64,000 nucleotides of DNA from CAZMZF01 sp964570765 (GTDB taxonomy: Bacteria > Zixibacteria > MSB-5A5 > RBG-16-43-9): assembly GCA_964570765.1 (NCBI GenBank), contig CAZMZF010000002.1:1-64000 (forward strand). Reading direction: 5' to 3'. A program made the translations under genes and the position numbers. Shown piece after piece: positions 57,272-64,000 of this stretch (positions within the stretch are counted from its first letter, which is position 1; each line of letters starts with the position of its first letter). Under the pieces are notes generated by a model that did no database searches, was not told the origin of the DNA, and was given only the letters and a program-made list of their open reading frames with translations.

Positions 57272-58119
57272 GCTTAGTTTTCTGGTTAAAGGAGTCATTT
57301 ACTGGATTTTTCAGGGAAAAAGGCTCTGCTTTTATATCTTTCTTCGTCAACACCTTTTTCTTTCTGATCTTCGCCATTTTCCTTTTAGTTACCTATAATC
57401 TTTACACCTTCACCCAGAAGGTAAAACAAAAGATGGAGATCGACGTCTATGTAGCTGAGGGATTAACTGAAAAAGAGAACGAGGAGTTAAGGTCTAAAAT
57501 TATAAAAATAGAAGGGGTGGAGGGTGCTATATTTCGCACCAAGGATAAAGCATTGCAGGAGCTTAAAAACTATTTAGGAAAAGATATCTTGGAGGGTTTA
57601 GAATCTAATCCTTTGCCTTCTTCCTGGGTAGTGAAATTAAAGCCAGCTTATCAGAACTTAGAGAAGATGCAAAAGGTCTCTTCCCAGATAGCAAAGCTTA
57701 AAGGGGTGGAGGAGACAGACTACGGAAAGTTCTGGGTAGAAAAAATAGATCAACTTTTCGAAATCTTCCTCTGGGTAAATTTAGTTTTAGGGATTCTAAT
57801 AGTTTCGGGCTCTTTGTTTTTAATGATCCATACCTTAAGAACTATCCGCAAGTCTAAAGCAGAGGAAGTTGTGCTCTTAAACCTTTTAGGAGCAGAAAGA
57901 AGTTTTTTAAGAAAGATTTTTCTTTTCGAAGGGGTTATGCATGGAGGAATTTGTGCCTTTTTTAGCCTTTTAATCCTTTACATACTTCACAGATTTTTTA
58001 TTTATTTTGGGTTCGAGCTTAGCTTTTTACCTTTATCCCTTTCGATTGCCTTTGTCTTCTTCGGATTTCTCTTAGGCGGAGTTGCCGGGCTTTTATCCGG
58101 TGGGAAGAAGTTAAATTAA
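57268..58119 (+). CDS. ftsX: Cell division protein FtsX (permease-like)
   Basis: The membrane partner of FtsE. An N-terminal transmembrane helix (about 20-45), an extracytoplasmic domain (about 50-155; IDVYVAEGLTEKENEEL), and three further helices (about 170-195, 220-240, 255-280) give the type VII ABC topology. LLNLLGAERSFLRKIFLFEGV is the coupling region. 283 residues. The extracytoplasmic loop should bind the EnvC-like activator encoded next. Confidence 0.9.
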   Translation: MSLVFWLKESFTGFFREKGSAFISFFVNTFFFLIFAIFLLVTYNLYTFTQKVKQKMEIDVYVAEGLTEKENEELRSKIIKIEGVEGAIFRTKDKALQELKNYLGKDILEGLESNPLPSSWVVKLKPAYQNLEKMQKVSSQIAKLKGVEETDYGKFWVEKIDQLFEIFLWVNLVLGILIVSGSLFLMIHTLRTIRKSKAEEVVLLNLLGAERSFLRKIFLFEGVMHGGICAFFSLLILYILHRFFIYFGFELSFLPLSLSIAFVFFGFLLGGVAGLLSGGKKLN

Positions 58120-58134
58120 TATAGATATATCCAG

Positions 58135-58162
58135 CTGGGGTAGGGCAATTGCCCTGCCCCAG
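58135..58162. repeat. Palindrome between ftsX and the EnvC-like gene
   Basis: Arms CTGGGG and CCCCAG flank an inner perfect palindrome AGGGCAATTGCCCT. No U-run follows, so read-through into the next gene is likely. Confidence 0.7.
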
Positions 58163-58174
58163 CGGAAAAGATGT

Positions 58175-59356
58175 ATGATGAAATTGTTTTTCAAATTAAG
58201 CGTCGTCCTTTTTCTTTCTTTTTTAAGCTCAGGGATTTTATTATATTCTTTTACTAAAGTTAAGGTCCGGGCTCAAGACTTAGAAAATAGAATCGCAGAA
58301 CAAAAGGATGAATTAGAGAAAATTAGAAAAGAATTAGAGGAAAAAAGAGAAAAGGTAAAGAAGCTTTCCAAGAAAGAGTCCTCGGTTTTCATCGAGATAA
58401 AGGACTTAGAGGAAGAGCTTGAGTTAATAGATAAACTACTTTTGAGACTTAATCTGAAATCTAAACAGGTGGGAAAAGACATTATAGCCACGGAGGTGCT
58501 TTTGGGGAAGTCTCAATTGAGATTACAGGCTAAAAGGGAAGAATTGGGTTGTCGCCTGAGGGATATTTATAAATATATGAGGTTCAGGGAATATGAGATC
58601 CTCACCGGGGCTTCATCCCCGCTTGATCTGATGAGAAGGTTGAAATATATGAAGCTTATCACCCGGCAGGATCAGAACTTAATTCAAGAGGTCTCAAAAG
58701 AGATTGGGAACATAGAAGAAAACAAAAAATCCTTAGAGTCAAAAAGGAAGGAACTAACTTCTTTGATTAAGGAAAAGGATAAAGAGGAAAAGAAAAGGAA
58801 TCAGGAGAAAAGCAAGAGAGAGAAACTTCTGAAAACGATTAGATCGGAAAAGGAAATCCATCTTCAATCGGTTAAGGAATTAGAGAAAAGCGCTCAGGAG
58901 ATTGAAAAACTTTTAACCTCTTTAGAAAAAGAAAGGTTTAAAAAAGAAGTTGAGACTACAACCGGTCTTTTCCGGGCTATAAAGGGTAGGCTCCCCTGGC
59001 CGGTTACAGGAAAAGTAGCCTTAGGTTTTGGTGAGCAGAAGGAGTCAAGGTTTAATACCACACTTTTTAATCCCGGTATCGATATCTCACCTTCTTTAGA
59101 TCTTGAGGTAAAAGCTGTAGCAGATGGCAGGGTGGTTTATGTTTCCTGGCTCAGGGGTTATGGTAACTTTATCATACTCCAGCATGATGATGGTTATTAT
59201 ACAGTTTATGCTAATCTAAAAGAGATTTTGGTAGGGGTAGGTGAAAATGTAGGGAGAGCTCAGACCATTGCCCGGTTAAATGGTTCTGAAAACAATTTTC
59301 ATTTTGAGATAAGGAAGGGGAAAGAACAGCTTGACCCCTTAGAATGGTTAAAATAA
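58175..59356 (+). CDS. EnvC-like murein hydrolase activator (degenerate LytM domain)
   Basis: An exported protein with an N-terminal hydrophobic leader (FFKLSVVLFLSFLSSGILLYS), a long coiled coil (about 35-260, highly charged), and a C-terminal LytM/M23 domain (about 280-393). The zinc site is broken: the HxxxD motif reads NPGID and the YAH motif reads YANL, although FHFEIR keeps the last histidine. That matches EnvC, which activates amidases rather than cutting peptidoglycan. Its position after ftsEX supports this role. Its stop overlaps the ATG of the next gene (TAATG). Confidence 0.87.
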   Translation: MMKLFFKLSVVLFLSFLSSGILLYSFTKVKVRAQDLENRIAEQKDELEKIRKELEEKREKVKKLSKKESSVFIEIKDLEEELELIDKLLLRLNLKSKQVGKDIIATEVLLGKSQLRLQAKREELGCRLRDIYKYMRFREYEILTGASSPLDLMRRLKYMKLITRQDQNLIQEVSKEIGNIEENKKSLESKRKELTSLIKEKDKEEKKRNQEKSKREKLLKTIRSEKEIHLQSVKELEKSAQEIEKLLTSLEKERFKKEVETTTGLFRAIKGRLPWPVTGKVALGFGEQKESRFNTTLFNPGIDISPSLDLEVKAVADGRVVYVSWLRGYGNFIILQHDDGYYTVYANLKEILVGVGENVGRAQTIARLNGSENNFHFEIRKGKEQLDPLEWLK

Positions 59357-60495
59357 TGGCCATTAAAGATATTTTAGATCAGGAAGTTGTCAAAAAGATT
59401 TTGCAGGGTGCCTTGAAGGAGAAAAGGATTGCTCACTCTTATCTTTTTACCGGTCCGCCCGGAACAGGGAAATGGCTTACTGCGGTTGAATTAGCCAAGG
59501 CAGTCAATTGTTTAAAAGGTGGGTTTGATGCCTGTGGAGAATGTTTAGCCTGTAAGAAGATTAAACGTTTAGTCCATCCGGATTTGTCTTTAATCTTCCC
59601 ACTTCCACCCCCTTCTCCAGGTAAAAAAAGCAAAAAAGAAAAAGAGGAGGAGGAGCAGAAAAACAGGGCTAAATTTATTGAGGAAAAACTTTCCAATCCG
59701 TATAAGATCGTTAAATACGAAAAACCAGGCTCGATCTCCATAGAAGAAGTGAGAAATGCTCAGAAAAATCTAATATATACTCCTGTGGAAGCTAAATATA
59801 AAGTTTTGATAGTGCAGATGCCGGAGAAGATGTCACTTGCCGCAGAAAACTGTTTTCTTAAAACCTTAGAGGAGCCACCCAAAGATTCTCTTTTAATCTT
59901 TTTAAGCTCTGAGCCGGAGAAACTTTTACCTACGATAGTATCTCGCTGTCAGAGGATAAGGTTTAAGAGGATTTCAGAGGAGCTTATTGCCCGGAGACTT
60001 GAAGAAATCTTCAAGTTATCAAAAGATAAAGCCCTTCATTATGCCAGACTCTCAGAAGGGAGCTTGGGGATGGCTTTTTCCTTAGCGGAAGGAGGTAAAG
60101 ATGAGATTCGCTTCAAGGGGGTGGAGTTCTTAAAGGTAGTTCATAATAAGGATAGAATAAAATTGGTTGAGTTCGTAGAGCAAATCCTCAGGGATTATGA
60201 AAGAGAATCTCTCTTAGAGCTTTTAACCTTTCTTTCAGGTTTGTTGAGAGACATCTACGTTTTTTTTGAAACCCAAAAAGAAGAGAGGTTTTTAAATCCG
60301 GACCTGAAAAAGGAGATAAAAGCTTTTGTCCAGTATTTCAAAGGGAAAGAAGAACTACAGGATGCATTAGAGCTTGTTGAAAAAATTCAAGCAGACCTTT
60401 TAAGGAATGTTAATTTAAAGTTAGCCCTTTTGAACTTAGGATTTGAGCTGAGGAAGATAATCTCAGGTTTAAGAAGAGAAAAACTGGTTACGTAA
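59356..60495 (+). CDS. holB: DNA polymerase III delta-prime subunit family protein
   Basis: A clamp-loader subunit. AAA+ fold with P-loop GPPGTGKWLTA (Thr/Ser replaced by Trp, expected for a non-hydrolysing subunit), a four-cysteine zinc knuckle (CLKGGFDACGECLACKKI), a highly charged insert (about 95-115, rich in Lys and Glu), LKTLEEPPKDSLLIFLSS, and the SRC motif in TIVSRCQRIRFKRI. I take ATG 59356, whose A is the last base of the preceding stop; ATG 59344 is also in frame. About 379 residues, slightly long because of the insert. DnaX-like gamma/tau is the alternative but lacks support here. Confidence 0.85.
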   Translation: MAIKDILDQEVVKKILQGALKEKRIAHSYLFTGPPGTGKWLTAVELAKAVNCLKGGFDACGECLACKKIKRLVHPDLSLIFPLPPPSPGKKSKKEKEEEEQKNRAKFIEEKLSNPYKIVKYEKPGSISIEEVRNAQKNLIYTPVEAKYKVLIVQMPEKMSLAAENCFLKTLEEPPKDSLLIFLSSEPEKLLPTIVSRCQRIRFKRISEELIARRLEEIFKLSKDKALHYARLSEGSLGMAFSLAEGGKDEIRFKGVEFLKVVHNKDRIKLVEFVEQILRDYERESLLELLTFLSGLLRDIYVFFETQKEERFLNPDLKKEIKAFVQYFKGKEELQDALELVEKIQADLLRNVNLKLALLNLGFELRKIISGLRREKLVT

Positions 60496-60532
60496 TATCT
60501 TTATATAATGAGAGAAAATGAAGGAGATGGAA

Positions 60533-61357
60533 ATGGAGCTATATTTAGTGGAATTCAAAGGGTCGAGAAAACAATATTTTTTAAATCCAGAAAACTTTTC
60601 AGTTAAATTAAGGGATTATGTAATAGTTCAGGCAGAAAGAGGAGAGGATTTAGGGAAATTAGTTAAAAAGATAGAGATAGATGACCCTTCTGGCTTAATA
60701 GAAAAGCCTTTAAATCTTTTGAGACTCGCTACCCCGGAAGATTTACAAAGGATGAAGGAAAATCAGGAGAGAGGGGGAAAAGCCTTAGAGGAGTGTCAAA
60801 GGCTGATTGAGGAAAGGAACTTAGAGATGAAGTTAGTGGATACAGAATATCAATTCGATGGAAGCAAACTCACCTTTTTCTTCACCGCTGAGAAAAGGAT
60901 AGATTTCAGGGAGCTGGTAAAGGAGTTAGCCTCAATTTACCGGACCCGCATAGAGCTCAGGCAGATCGGGGTAAGGGATGAAGCTAAAAGATTAGGAGGT
61001 TATGGTTGTTGTGGTCTGAAGCTTTGCTGTACCACCTTTATCCAGGAATTCTCTCCTATAACCACTCAAATAGCCAAGGAGCAGAATTTGTCTTTGAATC
61101 CAGCCAAGCTTTCCGGGAATTGTGGCAGACTTTTATGCTGTCTTTTGTATGAAAAAGATTTCTATGAAAAGAGTATGGGGCTCTATCCTAAGGTAGGCTC
61201 AAAATTCCAGACCGATAAAGGGGAAGGAGTGGTGGAGAAGATAAATCTTTTTAAAGAATATATTGTGGTGAAGCATGAGGATGGGGAGGAACAAAAGATA
61301 GGTCTGGCTGAGATTAAAAAAAGGATGAAAAAATCAAGTGGTGTTCAAACCGTTTAA
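60533..61357 (+). CDS. ricT: PSP1-domain protein (RicT-like regulator)
   Basis: The protein carries the PSP1 C-terminal domain: FTAEKRIDFRELVKELAS, RIELRQIGVRDEAK, and the cysteine-rich GYGCCGLKLCCTTF with SGNCGRLLCCLLYE. In Bacillus this family (RicT/YaaT) joins RicA and RicF in a complex with Fe-S clusters that aids RNA processing and phosphorelay; in other phyla its partners are unclear. I chose ATG 60533, six bases after AAGGAG (60521-60526), rather than ATG 60518. It sits between holB and metG, the same order as in Firmicutes. Confidence 0.87.
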   Translation: MELYLVEFKGSRKQYFLNPENFSVKLRDYVIVQAERGEDLGKLVKKIEIDDPSGLIEKPLNLLRLATPEDLQRMKENQERGGKALEECQRLIEERNLEMKLVDTEYQFDGSKLTFFFTAEKRIDFRELVKELASIYRTRIELRQIGVRDEAKRLGGYGCCGLKLCCTTFIQEFSPITTQIAKEQNLSLNPAKLSGNCGRLLCCLLYEKDFYEKSMGLYPKVGSKFQTDKGEGVVEKINLFKEYIVVKHEDGEEQKIGLAEIKKRMKKSSGVQTV

Positions 61358-61395
61358 AACGGTTACAAATCCTAAAGTAGATAAAGGAGGAGATT

Positions 61396-63348
61396 TTGAC
61401 TGAGCTGAGAACTAATACAAGCAAAAGGAGGTATTTCATAACTACCCCTATATATTATGTGAACGATAAGCCACATATCGGACATACCTATACCACCATT
61501 GCCGCAGATATCCTCTCTCGCTTTCACCGGATTAAAGGAGATGAGGTCTTTTTCTTGACCGGTACAGATGAGCACGGTAGCAAAGTGGCAGAGGAAGCAG
61601 AGAAATTGAAACTTTCTCCTCAAGAGCTCTGTGATAAGAATAGCCAGCTTTATAAGAATGCCTGGAAAAAGCTTTGTATCTCCTATGATTATTTTGTGCG
61701 CACTACAGATGAAAGGCATATTCAGGGAGTGGAAAAGCTTTTGAAAAGACTTCATCCGGCTCAGGATGAAAAGGGTCAAAAGATAGTCTATGCGGGAGAA
61801 TATACCGGATTATACTGCGTGGGTTGTGAGAAATTTATCACAGAGAAAGACTTAGTGAACGGGCTCTGCCCCAGCCATCTAAAACCTCCTCAAAAAGTCT
61901 CAGAAAAAAACTATTTTTTCAGGCTCTCCTCTTATCTTTCTTTAGTTGAAAAACTTATTTCTGAAAATAGTATCAAAATTTTACCTGAGGAGAAAAAGAA
62001 AGAGACTTTGGGACTTTTCAAACAGGAGTTAGAGGATTTCTCCATCTCACGTGAAAAAGTCACCTGGGGGATAACTCTGCCCTTCGATTCAAGTCAGAAA
62101 ACCTACGTGTGGGTGGATGCCCTGACCAATTACATCTCGGCTATAGGTTATGGTGATAATCCGGATGAATTCAAAAAATGGTGGACCGAAAGCAGGGTAA
62201 TTCATCTTTTAGGCAAGGATATTTTGAAATTTCACAATATCTACTGGCCGGCAATGCTTTTGGCCCTGGACGAGAAACCGCCGGACATACTTTTCAGTCA
62301 CGGGTGGTTTACGGTTAATGGTCAAAAAATGGGGAAATCCTTAGGAAATGTGATCGACCCTTATTATCTGGCAGAAAAATATGGCTCTGATGCCACCCGC
62401 TATCTTCTCTTGACCCATTTCCCATTCGGACAGGATGGTGATATTCAGGAGAAAAGGTTAGAGGAGAAATATAATTCTGACCTGGCAAATGATTTCGGAA
62501 ATTTAGCCAGCCGGGTTTTGAAACTTATCAAAGAACATTTTCAGGGGAATATACCACACCCTTCAGATTATCAGGAAGAGGAGAGAAAACTACAGAATTT
62601 GGCTGAAAAGACAGTGGATGTAGTCTTTGATTCGATTGAAGAACTGAACATCAACCAGGCTTTAGAAGAAGTATTAAAGTTAGTTCGATATACTAACCGC
62701 TATGTGGATAAGACTGCCCCCTGGAATTTAGCTAAACTTAAAGACAAATCCCGTCTGGGAACAGTTCTTTATGCTTCTGCTGAGACCTTGAGATTTATCA
62801 GCTTTCTTTTCTATCCGGCTCTACCGGAGAAATGTCAGAAACTAAGAGAGATTCTGGGTTTAATTAAAGACGAAAGTATCCCTGATTTAAGAAAGGAAAA
62901 AAACTGGGGTTATCTAAAGCCGGGAACGAAAATAGGGAAGATTGTTCCTTTATTCCCTCGCCTATCAGAGAAGACACAAGTTTTAAAAGAAACAAAAGGA
63001 GTTGAAGTGTCAGAAGAGATAAAAAATGAGATTAGCATTGAAGATTTCGCTAAATTAGATATCAGGGTGGCAAAGGTCGTAGAAGTGGAAAAAGTTGAAG
63101 GAGCAAAAAAGCTTTTAAAGCTCAAAATTGAATTCGGAGAAGAAAAAAGAGAGATTATTGCCGGGATTGCGGAATATTATAAACCAGAAGAATTAATTGG
63201 AAAAGAGATTATCCTGCTTGCCAATCTGAAGCCAGTCAGGATTAAGGGAATAGAATCAAAAGGGATGCTTCTGGCGGCTCAGGACGGGGAAACTTTGACT
63301 ATACTTACCATAGATAAAAAAGTAAAGCCCGGAGCGAGGATTAGTTGA
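61396..63348 (+). CDS. metG: Methionyl-tRNA synthetase
   Basis: A class I synthetase charging tRNA-Met. HIGH is at 27-30 (NDKPHIGHTYTT), the connective insert has one zinc knuckle (CVGCEKFI...GLCPSH), and the KMSKS loop reads QKMGKSLGN. The anticodon-binding helices are at about 385-500. The C-terminus (about 545-650) is an EMAP/Trbp111-like tRNA-binding domain (FAKLDIRVAKVVEVEKVEGA). Start is TTG at 61396 behind AAAGGAGGAG. 650 residues is normal for the form with the C-terminal domain. Confidence 0.95.
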   Translation: MTELRTNTSKRRYFITTPIYYVNDKPHIGHTYTTIAADILSRFHRIKGDEVFFLTGTDEHGSKVAEEAEKLKLSPQELCDKNSQLYKNAWKKLCISYDYFVRTTDERHIQGVEKLLKRLHPAQDEKGQKIVYAGEYTGLYCVGCEKFITEKDLVNGLCPSHLKPPQKVSEKNYFFRLSSYLSLVEKLISENSIKILPEEKKKETLGLFKQELEDFSISREKVTWGITLPFDSSQKTYVWVDALTNYISAIGYGDNPDEFKKWWTESRVIHLLGKDILKFHNIYWPAMLLALDEKPPDILFSHGWFTVNGQKMGKSLGNVIDPYYLAEKYGSDATRYLLLTHFPFGQDGDIQEKRLEEKYNSDLANDFGNLASRVLKLIKEHFQGNIPHPSDYQEEERKLQNLAEKTVDVVFDSIEELNINQALEEVLKLVRYTNRYVDKTAPWNLAKLKDKSRLGTVLYASAETLRFISFLFYPALPEKCQKLREILGLIKDESIPDLRKEKNWGYLKPGTKIGKIVPLFPRLSEKTQVLKETKGVEVSEEIKNEISIEDFAKLDIRVAKVVEVEKVEGAKKLLKLKIEFGEEKREIIAGIAEYYKPEELIGKEIILLANLKPVRIKGIESKGMLLAAQDGETLTILTIDKKVKPGARIS

Positions 63349-63358
63349 GAAAAATTAT

Positions 63359-64000
63359 ATGATTAAAACACACAACTGGACAGAACAAGAATTAATAGTT
63401 GTGTTTAATCTCTACTGCAAACTTCCATTTGGTCAATATCATAAAGGGAATAAAAAAGTAATTGAACTTGCACATATTCTTGGAAGAACTCCAAGTGCTG
63501 TAGCTTTAAAGTTATGCAATTTTGCTCGATTTGATCCTCTCCTCCAAAAACGAGGAATAAAAGGGATGCAACATGGTAGTAAATTAGACGAAAAAATCTG
63601 GAAGGAATTTAATCACAACTGGGAAGAACTTGCCTATAGAAGTGAATTTGTTCTTGCTGACCTGAAAGGTGAAAAACCTTACGCTGAAATTGAATTTGAA
63701 CAAGAACAATACCTTATGGGAAAAGAAAGAGAAGCCCTTGTTAAGATAAGAGTAAATCAAAATTTCTTTCGTCAATTGATCTTGGCAAGTTATAGAAATA
63801 GATGTGCTGTATGTTTACTCCCTGAAGCAGACTTACTTGTAGCTAGTCATATTGTTCCATGGTCAGTTGATGTGTCTCTACGCATGAATCCCAAAAATGG
63901 AATTTGCATGTGTGCTTTACATGATAAGGCTTTTGATAAAGGTTTGATTTCCGTTAATGATGATTATGAGCTAATAATTTCTGAGACTATTAAAATACTA
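63359..64000 (+). CDS. HNH endonuclease, 3' end beyond the window
   Basis: An open frame of 214 codons runs from ATG 63359 to the window edge without a stop, so the gene is incomplete here. The N-terminus (about 1-60; NWTEQELIVVFNLYCKLPFG, LGRTPSAVALKLCNFA) is a putative DNA-binding helical region. The C-terminal part has the HNH fold: NRCAVCLLPEADLLVASHIVPW, NPKNGICMCALHDKAFDKG. This combination is known in putative restriction endonucleases of the HNH class. It starts 10 bases after metG, with no clear ribosome site. Any methylase partner would lie off the window. Confidence 0.82.
   Translation, partial: MIKTHNWTEQELIVVFNLYCKLPFGQYHKGNKKVIELAHILGRTPSAVALKLCNFARFDPLLQKRGIKGMQHGSKLDEKIWKEFNHNWEELAYRSEFVLADLKGEKPYAEIEFEQEQYLMGKEREALVKIRVNQNFFRQLILASYRNRCAVCLLPEADLLVASHIVPWSVDVSLRMNPKNGICMCALHDKAFDKGLISVNDDYELIISETIKIL

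Noticed and set aside
1..64000. tRNA, rRNA or known riboswitch genes
   Set aside because: I looked through the larger gaps (8751-8878, 14293-14526, 18574-19267, 25066-25519, 43673-43919, 44627-44933, 52316-52549, 55381-55569) and saw no cloverleaf with CCA-type end, rRNA core, or riboswitch consensus. A covariance-model scan could still find divergent ones.

Overview
The window looks like a chromosomal segment of an uncultured, Gram-negative-type bacterium of the FCB/candidate-phylum kind (Zixibacteria- or WOR-3-like). The grounds are roughly 40% GC, proteins ending in a FlgD/T9SS-like sorting module or in paired dockerin repeats with the DIVYLINYLF signature, a DUF5916 outer-membrane-type protein, tandem serine/threonine kinases with TPR tails, DUF362 proteins, and a Wza/Wzz-type polysaccharide export set. 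The phylum assignment is an inference from gene content, not a phylogeny. No rRNA, tRNA or CRISPR array was found.

Layout. 1-1.7 kb: GAF-GGDEF regulator. 1.8-6.8 kb: exopolysaccharide locus (Wza-like porin, Wzz/GumC, BY-kinase, XrtA-type deacetylase, UbiA-family prenyl-phosphate phosphoribosyltransferase). 6.8-10.5 kb: DUF362 protein, DUF559 nuclease-like protein, rhomboid protease, response regulator. 10.6-16.0 kb: redox block of CcdA, a DUF6599-type protein, two Tat-exported DUF362 proteins and a NapH-like polyferredoxin. 16.4-21.2 kb: DUF5916 protein (minus strand) and a secreted beta-helix protein. 21.4-25.1 kb, minus strand: degenerate-receiver GGDEF protein, XerD-type recombinase, GAF-PP2C phosphatase. 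25.5-36.1 kb: four overlapping Ser/Thr kinase-TPR genes in an A-B-A-B order, with a truncated kinase remnant in the middle. 36.3-43.3 kb and 47.5-49.5 kb: small-molecule metabolism (gcvT, comB, ThiD2-like, class II aldolase, aminotransferase-like, folB, folK, deoxynucleoside kinase, panB, panC, panD, nucleotidyltransferase).

The pantothenate genes panB and panC are split by a 4.2-kb accessory island (about 43.26-47.5 kb). It holds a four-helix-bundle (IVP/Avd-type) gene, a truncated copy of it, a HEPN-MNT pair, and a three-gene cassette of DNA methyltransferase, probable PARP-fold ADP-ribosyltransferase and PD-(D/E)xK endonuclease. Copies of the panB 3' end recur inside the island. This is the part most likely to hold an undescribed defence system.

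49.5-52.3 kb: small envelope proteins, rsfS and rho. 52.5-55.3 kb: a surface repeat protein with dockerin, broken by a 2-bp insertion. 55.6-63.3 kb: a conserved housekeeping run, pdxA-ftsE-ftsX-envC-holB-ricT-metG. A partial HNH endonuclease gene runs off the right edge.

Intergenic spaces are unusually rich in short palindromes, many beginning TAGGG, and in MITE-like elements. Several of these touch gene ends, supplying a stop codon, an N-terminus or a terminator-like hairpin.
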